Positions 1-8,630 of a DNA stretch of 41,880 nt are shown here, in pieces (position 1 is the first letter of the stretch; every line of letters starts with the position of its first letter). The notes below the pieces were generated by a model. It was given only the letters and a program-made list of their open reading frames with translations. It was not told where the DNA came from and did no database searches. The stretch is taken from assembly GCA_036406655.1 (NCBI GenBank), contig DASXAP010000309.1, positions 1 to 41,880 on the forward strand, written 5' to 3'. The position numbers were made by a program, and so were the translations under genes. The stretch is from VAZQ01 sp036406655. Lineage in GTDB: Bacteria; Pseudomonadota; Alphaproteobacteria; Rhizobiales; Xanthobacteraceae.

Positions 1-193
1 GATCCGCGAAAGTCTTCTTGAGCTCGCCGAGCTGGCGCGAAAATTCGTCATCGGCGGTGGCCCCCGCGTCCGGCTGATCCGGCGGATCGGCCAGCACTGG
101 GCGCCCGGCCCCGATCATCAGCAGAAGAAGCGCACAGGCGAGGAGCACGGGCGCTCGAGCGGCGCGACCGGCCCCGGAAGCGGCTCTGATCAT
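1..193 (-). CDS. exported protein of unknown function, N-terminal part only
   Basis: A minus-strand frame opens with ATG at 193-191 and stays open to the left edge of the window, giving 64 visible residues; the rest lies outside. The first ~36 residues look like a signal peptide: Arg residues at 3, 10 and 13, then a Leu/Ala-rich core around residues 16-30, and a likely signal peptidase site after V-L-A (before D-P-P-D). The mature start is acidic and Pro-rich, then turns into a charged, possibly helical stretch (S-R-Q-L-G-E-L-K-K). A GGGAG ribosome-binding site lies 8 bases upstream of the ATG. It is divergent from the GST gene at 281. The visible part is too short to assign a family, so function is unknown. 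Confidence 0.6.
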   Translation of the reverse strand, partial: MIRAASGAGRAARAPVLLACALLLLMIGAGRPVLADPPDQPDAGATADDEFSRQLGELKKTFAD

Positions 194-280
194 CTGACGA
201 GCTCCCACGCAGGCACGTTTGCAATGTTCGGCATTTTTTGGTGAGACTCGTGTCGGAAGTGTGGCACCCGAGAGCCCGTG

Positions 281-928
281 ATGGCCGAATACCAGCTCCA
301 CTGCTTTGCCCAATCGGGCAATGCCTACCGCGCGGCGCTGATGCTCAACCTCGTTGGCGCTGACTGGAAGCCGATCTTCGTCGATTTCTTCGGCAAGGGC
401 GTGCAGCGCACGCCCGAGTACAGGGCCGACATCAACGAGATGGGCGAGGTGCCCGTGCTGGTGCACGGAACGAAGAAGCTCAGCCAGTCGGGCGTGATCC
501 TCACCTATCTGGCGCGGCGCTCAGGCAAGTTCCGGCCGGAAGGAGAGGATGAAGAGCTCGAAGCATTGCGCTGGATGCTGTTCGACAATCAGAAGGTGAA
601 TGGCTATCTCGGCCCCTATCGGTTCCTGCGGACGCTCGCGAAGCCTCCCGGCGACCCCGCGGTCCTCAAATTCCTGAAGGGTCGCATCGACGGCAACCTT
701 GCGATTCTCGAGCAACGCCTGTCGAGGCATCCTTTCGTGCTCGGCGAGCGGCCGACGATCGCCGACCTCTCGCTGGTCGGCTACCTCTATTACCCTGCTG
801 ATGAATTCGGATTTGACATTGCCGCCCAGCACCACAACATCGCCGCTTGGCTCGAGCGCATCAAGACGTTGCCGGGCTGGAAGCATCCTTATGATCTGAT
901 GCCGGGCCACCCGCTGCCACCTCGGTGA
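281..928 (+). CDS. glutathione S-transferase family protein
   Basis: A 215-residue cytosolic GST-fold protein. Residues 1-80 match the thioredoxin-like N-domain: beta strand QLHCF, an active-site loop AQSGNAYRA, and the conserved EVPVL-x(5)-KLSQSGVILTYL glutathione-binding segment with its Gln-Ser pair. The rest is an all-helical C-domain that includes the N-capping ATIADLS-like motif (TIADLSLVGYL). A catalytic Ser in the loop is plausible; the substrate is unknown. The start is taken as ATG at 281; a GTG immediately before it (278) is also in frame. It ends three bases before the convergent SDR gene. It is one of four GST-fold genes in the window. Confidence 0.88.
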   Translation: MAEYQLHCFAQSGNAYRAALMLNLVGADWKPIFVDFFGKGVQRTPEYRADINEMGEVPVLVHGTKKLSQSGVILTYLARRSGKFRPEGEDEELEALRWMLFDNQKVNGYLGPYRFLRTLAKPPGDPAVLKFLKGRIDGNLAILEQRLSRHPFVLGERPTIADLSLVGYLYYPADEFGFDIAAQHHNIAAWLERIKTLPGWKHPYDLMPGHPLPPR

Positions 929-931
929 GCG

Positions 932-1657
932 TCAGCGCGCGGTCAGCCCACCGTCGATGAGGAACTCGGCACCGGTGACGAAGCGAGATTCGTTGCTCAG
1001 CAGATAAACGCACAGCTCGGCAACCTCGTCGGCGGTGCCGAGCCGTCCGAGCGGGATGTCGCGGGAGAGCTGGCCGCGGGCGACATCCGGGCGACCGGTT
1101 TGCGCCAGAATATCCTCGACCATCGGCCCCTCGAGAAAGGCCGGGTGCAGCGAATTGCAGCGCACCGGCGGCTTGAACCTGGCGCCAAGGAGCGCGACTG
1201 ACTTGGTCAACAGCCGGACACCGCCCTTGGAGGCGTTGTAAGCCGCCAAATTGTGGCCGCCGACAATGCCCGAAACCGAGGACAGGTTGACGATCGAGCC
1301 GCCATGCCGCTTCAGCAACGGGAGCCCGTGCTTGCAGCCGAGAAAAGTCCCATCGAGATTTACCGCGAGCACGCGCCGCCAGGCGGCATAGTCGGTGTCC
1401 TCGATGCTGCCGAGGAGCGCCATGCCGGCAGCGTTCACGAGTCCGTCAAGCCGGCCACGCGAGCTGTCGAGCTCGGCGACAACGCCTTGCCACTGACTTT
1501 CCACCGTGACATCGAGGGGATACTGGATCCGGCCACCTGCCCTCAGATCGGTCGGAATTGCGATCCCGCCCTCACGTGCAATTGCCGCCGTGACCGCCTG
1601 CCCTACCGCGCCGGCAGCACCGGTGACGAGCACGATCTTGTCCTGCAGACGATCCAT
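932..1657 (-). CDS. SDR family NAD(P)-dependent oxidoreductase
   Basis: A 241-residue classical short-chain dehydrogenase/reductase. The nucleotide-binding TGxxxGxG motif is at residues 12-19 (TGAAGAVG), the structural NAAG at 75-78, and the catalytic set Asn100, Ser126/127, Tyr140 and Lys144 (Y-N-A-S-K) is complete. Length and motif spacing fit FabG-like reductases, and the sequence ends in the usual substrate-loop and C-terminal DGG segment (LIDGGLTAR). The substrate cannot be told from sequence; an acidic or neutral residue (D37) after the second strand suggests NAD(H) preference, which is an inference. It sits alone on the minus strand, convergent with the GST gene, about 200 bp downstream of pssA. 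Confidence 0.9.
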   Translation of the reverse strand: MDRLQDKIVLVTGAAGAVGQAVTAAIAREGGIAIPTDLRAGGRIQYPLDVTVESQWQGVVAELDSSRGRLDGLVNAAGMALLGSIEDTDYAAWRRVLAVNLDGTFLGCKHGLPLLKRHGGSIVNLSSVSGIVGGHNLAAYNASKGGVRLLTKSVALLGARFKPPVRCNSLHPAFLEGPMVEDILAQTGRPDVARGQLSRDIPLGRLGTADEVAELCVYLLSNESRFVTGAEFLIDGGLTAR

Positions 1658-1859
1658 GGCTGAGGCGGCGGAGGAGCAGACGAAAGATGACGCGGGAGGA
1701 GGAACGCAGGATGAATGCTTGGACCTTAGCCGACATCCGCCGTCCGATCACCTCCTTCGTCGCCGCGGCAGCGAGCCGATCGTGCAGGCGAGGCGGTCGC
1801 CCATGCAGGCGCAGGCGCAGGCGACGCCGTCGCTCTTTCCGGGCGGAGCGCGTAGCGCC

Positions 1860-2762
1860 TCAGTTGAGCCGGGCCGGGCGTTGTCGCTCGCCCGGCTGGT
1901 CCATGTGTCCGGGTGAAGGCTTGCCTCCCGTGAGCGGTGCAGGCGTTGCGAGGCTTCTCGGAGCGGCGACCTGCGCTGCCTCGTCCTTTCGCTCATGTTC
2001 CCGGTACGCCAGCCAGCCGAACGGCAGGCTTGCAAGGTAGGTGATGGTGCCGATCGTCAAGACCGGCCAAGGATAGGCAATCAGCAACGCGAAGAACAGC
2101 ACGACCGCAACGAACACCGGCAAGACCATCTCGGGTGCAATCCGTTTTCCAACGCGCTTCCCGGAGAAGACCGGCAGTCGCGACACCATGAAGAAGGCAA
2201 TCGCGAGGGTGTAGACGAAGGTGAACGGCGTGACAAAGCTCAGGCGCGGCATCCCGAGCAGATAAACGTAGATAGGCAGCAGCACGGTGATAGCGCCGGC
2301 GGGCGCCGGCATGCCGACGAAGAAATTGCCGGCCCAAATCGGCTTGCCCGGGTCGTCGACCATGACATTGAAGCGGGCAAGACGCAGCCCGGTGCAGATG
2401 GCGAAGACCATGGCTGCGATCCAGCCTGCATTGCCAAGCTCGCGCAGCCCCCAGAAGTAGAGTATCAAGGCGGGAGCCACGCCAAAATTGACGAAGTCAG
2501 CGAGGCTGTCGAGCTCGGCACCAAATCGCGAGGTGCCCTTGAGCATGCGGGCGACGCGCCCGTCTATGCCGTCGAGCAATGCAGCAAAGACGATCGCCGC
2601 GATGGCCCATTCGAGCTTGCCGTCTACCGCGAGAGGGATCGCAGTCAGGCCGGCACACAACGCAAGAAGCGTGATGAGGTTCGGCAGCAGCGTCCGCACC
2701 GGGATGCGTCGGAAACGGCGACGCTTGGGCTCCGAATCGGATTCGTAGGGCAGGAACAGCAT
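1860..2762 (-). CDS. pssA: CDP-diacylglycerol-serine O-phosphatidyltransferase
   Basis: Makes phosphatidylserine from CDP-diacylglycerol and serine at the inner membrane, the first step toward phosphatidylethanolamine. The CDP-alcohol phosphotransferase signature D-G-x2-A-R-x8-G-x3-D-x3-D is exact, running from Asp67 to Asp89. Several hydrophobic membrane segments follow, as in the membrane-bound alphaproteobacterial type. The frame is open upstream as far as 2894, but that part overlaps psd. ATG at 2762 gives 300 residues beginning MLFLPYESD and a charged R-R-R-F-R-R-I-P-V-R entry to the first helix, which matches the family N-terminus. It follows psd by 70 bp on the same strand, so the two consecutive enzymes are probably one operon. 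The C-terminal tail after about residue 265 is polar and low in complexity. Confidence 0.93.
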   Translation of the reverse strand: MLFLPYESDSEPKRRRFRRIPVRTLLPNLITLLALCAGLTAIPLAVDGKLEWAIAAIVFAALLDGIDGRVARMLKGTSRFGAELDSLADFVNFGVAPALILYFWGLRELGNAGWIAAMVFAICTGLRLARFNVMVDDPGKPIWAGNFFVGMPAPAGAITVLLPIYVYLLGMPRLSFVTPFTFVYTLAIAFFMVSRLPVFSGKRVGKRIAPEMVLPVFVAVVLFFALLIAYPWPVLTIGTITYLASLPFGWLAYREHERKDEAAQVAAPRSLATPAPLTGGKPSPGHMDQPGERQRPARLN

Positions 2763-2832
2763 GCGCCCAATATAGTCGATCGCAAGCCGCGCCGCCACGG
2801 CACCGGGCAGCCGCCGGGCGGGCAAATTTCCT

Positions 2833-3537
2833 TCAATCGACGCGGAAGCTGCGCTGCGGATCGGCCGCCCGCAGATCTGCGATGATTGTCTCACCGGCGA
2901 TGGCGGTCTGGCCCTCCGCTACCAGCGGCCGAACTCCTTCCGGCAGGTAGACGTCGACACGCGAGCCGAACCGGATCATGCCGATGCGCTCCCCGGCACC
3001 GATGCTCGCACCCTTGGCCACGAAACAGGCGATCCGCCGCGCCACGAGCCCGGCGATCTGCACGATGCCGACGCGAGCCTTGCCGGTGGCGATGACCAGC
3101 GAATTGCGCTCGTTGCCCTCGCTCGCCTTGTCGAGATCGGCGCTGACGAACGCTCCTGGATGGTAGACGATGCGCTCGATCTTGCCGGCGACCGGGCTGC
3201 GGTTCACATGACAGTCGAACACGCTCATGAAGATGGATATCCGCGGCAAAGGCCGATCGCTCAGCTCCAGCTCCTGCGGCGGCAGTGAATTGCCGATCCG
3301 GCTGATCCTGCCATCGGCGGGCGCAACCACGATCCCCTCGCGGATCGGCGTCACCCGCGCCGGATCGCGGAAAAAGAACACGCACCACAGGGTGGCAAGG
3401 GTGCCCAGCCACCCCAGAGGCGACCAGAGCCAGAACAGCAGCAGGCTGGCCAAGGCAAACATGCCTATGAACGGCAGGCCTTCGCGGTGAACCGGCACGA
3501 GCTGAGAACGAATGGAGCCGACGACCGACATGGTCAT
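2833..3537 (-). CDS. psd: phosphatidylserine decarboxylase proenzyme
   Basis: Decarboxylates phosphatidylserine to phosphatidylethanolamine using a pyruvoyl group formed by self-cleavage. The 234-residue protein has two N-terminal membrane segments (about residues 21-56), the FFRDPxR motif (55-61) and the cleavage motif R-F-G-S-R-V-D at 189-195. Gly191/Ser192 is the expected split, with Ser192 becoming the pyruvoyl. This short form with FGSR rather than LGST is usual in alphaproteobacteria. ATG at 3537 overlaps the stop of the upstream ABC gene as ATGA, which argues for translational coupling; a second in-frame ATG at 3531 is the alternative. pssA follows after 70 bp, so product and substrate enzymes are linked. 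Confidence 0.93.
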   Translation of the reverse strand: MTMSVVGSIRSQLVPVHREGLPFIGMFALASLLLFWLWSPLGWLGTLATLWCVFFFRDPARVTPIREGIVVAPADGRISRIGNSLPPQELELSDRPLPRISIFMSVFDCHVNRSPVAGKIERIVYHPGAFVSADLDKASEGNERNSLVIATGKARVGIVQIAGLVARRIACFVAKGASIGAGERIGMIRFGSRVDVYLPEGVRPLVAEGQTAIAGETIIADLRAADPQRSFRVD

Positions 3538-5507
3538 TCCGCCGCGGCGGCTGGTTCGACCGGAGGTTCGCGAACCGTCGGCTCGAGCTCGTCGATCAAT
3601 GGAGGATTGCGGTTCGGCATCGTCTCCTTCTCCTCCACCTGGGCAAGCTTCTCGCGGGCAGCCTCTGCCTCGCGTTGCCGGTTCCACATGCTGGCATAGA
3701 GCCCGTTCTTCGCGAGCAGTTGCTGATGCGAGCCCCGTTCGACGATGCGGCCCTGATCGAGCACGATGATCTCGTCGGCTCCAATGATGGTCGAGAGTCG
3801 GTGCGCTATCACGAGCGTCGTACGATTGCGCGACACGCGATCCAACGCATCCTGGATTTCCCGCTCGGTATGGCTGTCGAGCGCCGAGGTCGCCTCGTCG
3901 AGCAGCAGGATCGGCGGAGCCTTGAGGATGGTTCGGGCGATGGCGACGCGTTGCTTCTCACCGCCGGACAGCTTGAGCCCGCGTTCGCCGACCTCGGTCT
4001 CGTACCCGTCCGGCGACATGCGGATGAACTCGTCGATCTGCGCCAGCCGGGCCGCCTCCTTCACTTCCGCGTCGCTCGCCTCCCAGCGGCCGTAACGGAT
4101 GTTGTAGCGAATCGTGTCATTGAACAGCACGGTATCCTGCGGAACCATCCCGATCGCCATCCGCAACGAGCGCTGGGTGACGTCGCGGATATCCTGGCCG
4201 TCGATCAAGATGCGGCCGCCGGTGACCTCGTAGAAACGGAACAACAGGCGCGAGATCGTCGATTTCCCGGCGCCTGAAGGACCGACCACGGCCACTGTGC
4301 GGCCGGCAGGGACCTCGAAGCTCAGCCCCTTCAGAATCTGCCGCTCGGGCTCATAGGCAAAGGAGACGTTCTCGAATCGAATTGTGCCCTGCTTGATCTC
4401 GAGCGGGGGCGCATCCGGCTTGTCGCGGATTTCCGGCTTCAGCGACAGGATCAGGAACATGGTCTCGATGTCGATCACCGCCTGCTTGATCTCGCGATAG
4501 AGCATGCCCATGAAATTGAGCGGTTGATAAAGCTGAATCATCATGGCGTTGATCATCACCAGGTCACCGACGGTGTTGGTCCTCTGCTTGATGCCGTATC
4601 CGCACAGCACCATGACGGCGGCCAGCCCGATGGTGAAGATGACCGCCTGTCCGGCGTTGAGCACCGCGAGCGACACGTAAGCCTTGACGCTGGCCTCCTC
4701 ATACCGCCCTACCGAACGGTCGTAGCGGCGCGTCTCGCGCTCCTCGGCGACGAAGTATTTGACCGTCTCGTAATTGAGCAGCGAGTCGATGGCCTTCACG
4801 TTGGCTTCGGTATCACTGTCGTTCATCTTACGACGTATGCCGATCCGCCACTCGGTGGCGTAATACGTGAAGCTCATATAGCAAGCCACGGTCGTCGTTA
4901 TCACGAGCACGTAGCGCCAGTCGAACTGATAGAGCAGCACGGCGACGATCAAGGCCAGCTCGAGCACGGTCGGGACGAGCTGCATGATCACCATGCGCAC
5001 GATCGTCTCGATAGCGTTGCGGCCCCGCTCCAGCACGCGGGTCAAGCCGCCGGTCTTGCGCTCCAGATGGAACCGGAGCGAGAGCTGGTGCATGTGCTCG
5101 AACGTGCGGTAGGCGAGGCGGCGAACCGCGTGCATCGCCACCTTCGCGAACAGGCCGTCGCGCATCTGGGTCAGCAGCGCCATCAGAATGCGCATACCGC
5201 CATAGGCGATCACCATCAGGATCGGCGCGGCCAACGCCCAACCCAGCCAGGACGACGCTCCCGGCGCCGCCCCGTCCTCGCCCGTCAATGCGTCGGTGGC
5301 CCATTTGAAGGTGAACGGCACTGCGACCGTGGCGAGCTTGGCGCCGAGCAACAGCACCATCGAAACACCAACGCGCAGCTTGAGATCGGGCCGGTCGGAC
5401 GGCCAGATATAGGGCGAAAGCCCGCGCATCACCGACAGCAGCGAGCGACCGCCGGCAGCGGGCATTTCTACCTTCACTCCCTGGCTCGATCGCAAACGGG
5501 CTTCCAT
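3534..5507 (-). CDS. Atm1-type ABC exporter, fused permease and ATPase
   Basis: A 657-residue half-transporter expected to work as a homodimer in the inner membrane. Residues ~45-345 form the six-helix type I exporter domain and residues ~370-610 the ATPase: Walker A GPSGAGKST (409-417), Q-loop VPQDT, signature LSGGE (513-517), Walker B ILLLDE (533-538) and switch His in IAHRLST. The membrane-domain end with NFMG-x-L-YREIKQ and the coupling segment resemble the Atm1/ABCB7 class, which exports glutathione-related or sulfur compounds and heavy-metal conjugates; this substrate guess rests on family resemblance. A Pro/Glu-rich tail (last ~30 residues) is extra. Its TGA overlaps the psd start, making it the first gene of an apparent three-gene operon. 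Confidence 0.9.
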   Translation of the reverse strand: MEARLRSSQGVKVEMPAAGGRSLLSVMRGLSPYIWPSDRPDLKLRVGVSMVLLLGAKLATVAVPFTFKWATDALTGEDGAAPGASSWLGWALAAPILMVIAYGGMRILMALLTQMRDGLFAKVAMHAVRRLAYRTFEHMHQLSLRFHLERKTGGLTRVLERGRNAIETIVRMVIMQLVPTVLELALIVAVLLYQFDWRYVLVITTTVACYMSFTYYATEWRIGIRRKMNDSDTEANVKAIDSLLNYETVKYFVAEERETRRYDRSVGRYEEASVKAYVSLAVLNAGQAVIFTIGLAAVMVLCGYGIKQRTNTVGDLVMINAMMIQLYQPLNFMGMLYREIKQAVIDIETMFLILSLKPEIRDKPDAPPLEIKQGTIRFENVSFAYEPERQILKGLSFEVPAGRTVAVVGPSGAGKSTISRLLFRFYEVTGGRILIDGQDIRDVTQRSLRMAIGMVPQDTVLFNDTIRYNIRYGRWEASDAEVKEAARLAQIDEFIRMSPDGYETEVGERGLKLSGGEKQRVAIARTILKAPPILLLDEATSALDSHTEREIQDALDRVSRNRTTLVIAHRLSTIIGADEIIVLDQGRIVERGSHQQLLAKNGLYASMWNRQREAEAAREKLAQVEEKETMPNRNPPLIDELEPTVREPPVEPAAAAE

Positions 5508-5668
5508 GAATGTAAGTTTTGCCGGGGCGCCGGTTTCAGCAGGCCCTCATATAGAGATTTTCCCCACACTAATCACCGGTCGAAGCGACAAAAGCCGAGC
5601 CGGGGCGCCGCGATTGCGCGGCGGCTCCGGCTTGACGGTCCGCGCCTTTGAGGCCACATCCTTCGGCC

Positions 5669-6274
5669 ATGAGCACAATCGAATCGATTTGCGTCTACTG
5701 CGCCTCCGGGCCCGGTAACAATCCGGCTTTTGTCGAGGCGGCAACTCACTTCGGTCGCGTTCTGGCGGATAACCGGATTCGCCTGGTCTACGGCGGCGGC
5801 TCGGTCGGGCTGATGGGAGCGCTGGCCGAATCCGTGCTCGACAACGGCGGGGTGGTCACCGGTGTCATTCCCGACTTCCTCGTCAATCGCGAGCACATGC
5901 TGGTGCGGGTGCAGGAACGCATCGTGACCCGCGACATGCACGAGCGCAAGCAGACCATGTTCGATCGGGCAGACGCCTTCGTTGCGCTGCCTGGCGGCGT
6001 CGGCACGCTGGAAGAGCTGGTCGAGCAGCTGACCTGGGCGCAGCTCGGGCGCCACAAGAAGCCCATCTTGCTTCTCAACAGCGAAGGCTTCTGGGACCCG
6101 CTGTGCGCGTTGCTGCAACATATGGAGAAGCTCGAATTCATCCGCCCGGGGCTGCCGATCAGCCTCCTGGTTGCGGAGCGGGTCGACGACATTCTGCCCA
6201 AGCTGACCGCAGCAGCGCGTGCCGTTTTGGAAGCCGAGAAGGCAATGGCTCCCGCGATCGCAGATCGCATGTAA
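5669..6274 (+). CDS. LOG family protein (TIGR00730), nucleotide phosphoribohydrolase
   Basis: A 201-residue Rossmann-fold protein of the LOG (LONELY GUY) family, whose members hydrolyse N6-modified or plain AMP-type nucleotides to the base and ribose 5-phosphate. It carries GGGSVGLMG at 42-50, the M-H-E-R-K segment at 90-94 and the defining PGGxGTxxE motif at 108-116 with catalytic Glu. Length is typical. ATG at 5669 is chosen; a TTG 21 bases upstream is also in frame but would add residues that the family lacks. It is divergent from the Atm1-like gene across about 160 bp and convergent with the VOC gene. Whether it makes cytokinin or only recycles AMP cannot be told here. Confidence 0.9.
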   Translation: MSTIESICVYCASGPGNNPAFVEAATHFGRVLADNRIRLVYGGGSVGLMGALAESVLDNGGVVTGVIPDFLVNREHMLVRVQERIVTRDMHERKQTMFDRADAFVALPGGVGTLEELVEQLTWAQLGRHKKPILLLNSEGFWDPLCALLQHMEKLEFIRPGLPISLLVAERVDDILPKLTAAARAVLEAEKAMAPAIADRM

Positions 6275-6283
6275 TCTCCGCAC

Positions 6284-6298
6284 CCATGCTCGGCATGG
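6284..6298. terminator. weak hairpin between convergent genes
   Basis: Arms CCATGC and GCATGG with a TCG loop lie 10 bases after the LOG stop codon and 49 bases from the VOC stop. The stem is only six pairs and no T-run follows on either strand, so this is a weak candidate for a shared terminator. Confidence 0.3.
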
Positions 6299-6346
6299 CG
6301 TTGCACGGTTGGATGCCTCGCGAGTCCGGAGCCGGCTTTGCGCGGC

Positions 6347-6730
6347 CTAGCGAGACGCCTCGAGAAAAGTCACCGCTTCGATGCGATTGCCGTCGAGGTC
6401 GCGAATGAAGGCGGCATAATAACCCACGCCGTGCTGTGGCCTCGGTCCGGGCGCGCCGTCGCACGACCCACCCGCTGCGATGGCCGCGGCATGAAACGCA
6501 TCAACCAATTCACTTCCACGCACGCGCAGGCTCACGTGGGCGCCGCAGTCGTCGGGGATCGGTGACATGCCGGGCCGTAGATTGATCCAGAGCTCCGGAT
6601 ATTTCTTGCCAAACCCGGCCGCATGAGGTCGAACCTCGAGCTGCCGGTAGCCGATCACGCCCAAAGCTGCTCGATAGAACTGCGACGATCTGTCGAGGTC
6701 GCGGGCGCCAATGGAGACGTGGTCGATCAT
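6347..6730 (-). CDS. VOC family protein (glyoxalase/dioxygenase fold)
   Basis: A 127-residue single-repeat pair of the vicinal oxygen chelate fold. It opens with I-D-H-V-S-I-G-A-R-D-L-D-R-S-x2-F-Y, giving a first metal His at residue 4, and ends with the D-x-D-G-N-R-I-E-A-V segment that carries the usual last metal ligand Glu. The family includes glyoxalase I, extradiol dioxygenases and thiol transferases that modify fosfomycin; this small, divergent type is normally left as VOC family. ATG at 6730 fits the conserved N-terminus; the frame is open further upstream but without family-like sequence. It lies 170 bp downstream of cimA on the same strand. Confidence 0.83.
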   Translation of the reverse strand: MIDHVSIGARDLDRSSQFYRAALGVIGYRQLEVRPHAAGFGKKYPELWINLRPGMSPIPDDCGAHVSLRVRGSELVDAFHAAAIAAGGSCDGAPGPRPQHGVGYYAAFIRDLDGNRIEAVTFLEASR

Positions 6731-6900
6731 GGGCGCTTCTCCCCGATTGCTCCTGATAGGAGGGCGGACCATGGACGAGCGTCGCTAGTTGCGCGCAGCC
6801 AAAATCCCACCATCGCTCGCTGCAGGTCGGGCGAGCCACTCATCGTGACACACGATGCAGCAGCCGGGGCGAGTGCGCCGAGCCTGCGCCGCGAATGTCC

Positions 6901-8496
6901 TCAGCTCGGCGCATTCGAGCGGACGAGCTTATAGACGATTGAATCCATCAGTGCCTGGAACGAGGCGTCGATGATGTTCGGGGAAACCCCGACCGTGGTC
7001 CAGCGCTCGCCGGTCTCGTCCCGGCTCTCGATGAGGACGCGCGTGACCGCCTCGGTGCCGCCGTTGAGGATCCGCACGCGATAGTCGGTCAGCTCGAGAC
7101 CATTGATATAGATTTGGTACTTGCCCAAATCCTTGCGCAGCGCGAGATCGAGCGCATTGACCGGACCGATGCCTTCCGCCGCCGAGATCAACGTTTCACC
7201 GTCGACTCGCACCTTGACCACGGCCAGCGATACCGTGACCCGCTCGCCCAGCGCGTTGTCGCGCTGCTCGACGGTGACATCGAATTTCTCGACATGGAAG
7301 TAATCCGGAACTTTGCCGAGAGCGCGGCGCGCCAGGACCTCGAAGGAGGCATCCGCCGCCTCGTAGGCATAGCCGATCGCCTCGCGTTCCTTGACTATAT
7401 CGAGGAGCCGGGCGATGCGGGGATCGTCGCGATCAACCTTGAGCCCGATGCGCTCGAGCTCGGCGAGCACGTTCGACCGCCCGGACTGGTGAGAGACCAG
7501 AAGCTTGCGCCGATTACCCACGGTCTCGGGTGGAACGTGCTCGTAGGTGGCAGGCTCCTTGATGATGGCCGATGCATGAATGCCGGCCTTGGTGACGAAC
7601 GCGCTCTCCCCGACATATGCAGCATGCCGGTCGGGCGCCCGATTGAGCATCTCGTCGAGCGAGCGCGACACCTGAGCCAGCGTCTTGAGCTTCGCATCCG
7701 ATACCCCGATCTCGAAGCGCTCGGCAAATTCCGACTTGAGCTTGAGGGTGGGGATGATCGAAACCAGATTGGCGTTGCCGCAGCGCTCGCCGAGGCCGTT
7801 CAGCGTCCCCTGGATCTGCCGGGCGCCGGCGCGCACCGCAGCAAGCGAGTTTGACACTGCCTGCTCGGTATCGTTGTGGGCGTGAATGCCGAGGTGGCTA
7901 CCCGGGATCGCCTTGCCCACTTCCGACACGATCCTCTCCACCTCATGCGGCATCGCCCCGCCATTGGTGTCGCAGAGAACGACCCAGCGCGCCCCTTCCT
8001 CGTAGGCGGTCCGTGCGCAGGCAAGCGCGAAGCTCGGATCCGCCTTGTAGCCGTCGAAGAAATGCTCACAGTCGAGCAGGACCTCCCGACCGGCGCGCCT
8101 GGCGGCGCGCACGCTGTCGCGTATCGAGGCCAGATTCTCCTCCGGCGTGGTCTCGAGCGCGACCCGCACCTGATAGTCCCACGACTTGGCAACGAAGCAT
8201 ATGGCATCCGCCTTGGCGTCGAGCAGGGCGGCAAGACCCGGATCGTTCGAGGTCGAGCGTCCTGGCCGACGCGTCATGCCGAAGGCAGTGAATGTCGTCG
8301 CCAGCTTGCGCCTCTCCGAGAACAGCTCGGTGTCGGTCACATTGGCGCCCGGATAGCCGCCTTCGACATAGTCGATGCCGAACTCGTCGAGCATGGCGGC
8401 GATCACGAGCTTGTCCTGGAGCGTGAAATCGACCCCGTTGGTCTGCGCGCCGTCGCGCAGGGTGGTGTCGAAAAGATAAAGTCGTTCCCGGGTCAT
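6901..8496 (-). CDS. cimA: citramalate synthase, CimA type
   Basis: Condenses pyruvate and acetyl-CoA to (R)-citramalate, the threonine-independent entry to isoleucine. The 531-residue protein starts with the DTTLRDGAQ segment (Asp10 to Gln18, metal-binding Asp15); the HAHND motif at 205-209 provides the metal-binding His205 and His207. The C-terminal ~130 residues match the LeuA regulatory domain, ending near N-I-I-D-A-S-F-Q-A-L. RDGAQTNGVDFT and the overall length are those of the TIGR00977 subgroup, not ordinary LeuA; distinguishing it from a homocitrate synthase is inference, but the fit is good. ATG 8496 comes two bases after the stop of a 43-residue membrane protein gene, so it is probably translated with the cysS operon. 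Confidence 0.9.
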   Translation of the reverse strand: MTRERLYLFDTTLRDGAQTNGVDFTLQDKLVIAAMLDEFGIDYVEGGYPGANVTDTELFSERRKLATTFTAFGMTRRPGRSTSNDPGLAALLDAKADAICFVAKSWDYQVRVALETTPEENLASIRDSVRAARRAGREVLLDCEHFFDGYKADPSFALACARTAYEEGARWVVLCDTNGGAMPHEVERIVSEVGKAIPGSHLGIHAHNDTEQAVSNSLAAVRAGARQIQGTLNGLGERCGNANLVSIIPTLKLKSEFAERFEIGVSDAKLKTLAQVSRSLDEMLNRAPDRHAAYVGESAFVTKAGIHASAIIKEPATYEHVPPETVGNRRKLLVSHQSGRSNVLAELERIGLKVDRDDPRIARLLDIVKEREAIGYAYEAADASFEVLARRALGKVPDYFHVEKFDVTVEQRDNALGERVTVSLAVVKVRVDGETLISAAEGIGPVNALDLALRKDLGKYQIYINGLELTDYRVRILNGGTEAVTRVLIESRDETGERWTTVGVSPNIIDASFQALMDSIVYKLVRSNAPS

Positions 8497-8498
8497 GT

Positions 8499-8630
8499 TC
8501 AGCTCACCAAGGGCGAGAAGAGACGAAAACCCACATAGAGCGCGATCAGCGCCGCCGCGGCAATCACCACATATTTGAGCACGAGATAGTAGAGCCAATG
8601 CCGCGGGAACGGGGTGTCGGGCCGGGTCAT
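8499..8630 (-). CDS. 43-residue single-span membrane protein of unknown function
   Basis: A very short gene with one membrane helix. About 15 polar residues (MTRPDTPFPRHW) are followed by a ~22-residue hydrophobic stretch containing Tyr and Lys at its start (Y-Y-L-V-L-K-Y-V-V-I-A-A-A) and a short tail R-L-F-S-P-L-V-S. The ATG (8630-8628) overlaps the stop of the acetyltransferase gene as ATGA, and its own stop ends two bases before the cimA ATG, so it is wedged between two genes with no spare DNA. That packing is the main reason to believe it is real. The family is not recognised. With Arg/His before the helix, the N-terminus would probably face the cytoplasm. Confidence 0.68.
   Translation of the reverse strand: MTRPDTPFPRHWLYYLVLKYVVIAAAALIALYVGFRLFSPLVS

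Noticed and set aside
233..239. T-run after the start of the left-edge gene as a terminator
   Set aside because: No GC-rich stem precedes it, and it lies between divergent starts where a terminator is not expected.
4524..5651. 375-codon frame antisense to the Atm1-like exporter
   Set aside because: It is very His/Gln-rich, with no signal or domain; a shadow of the exporter gene.
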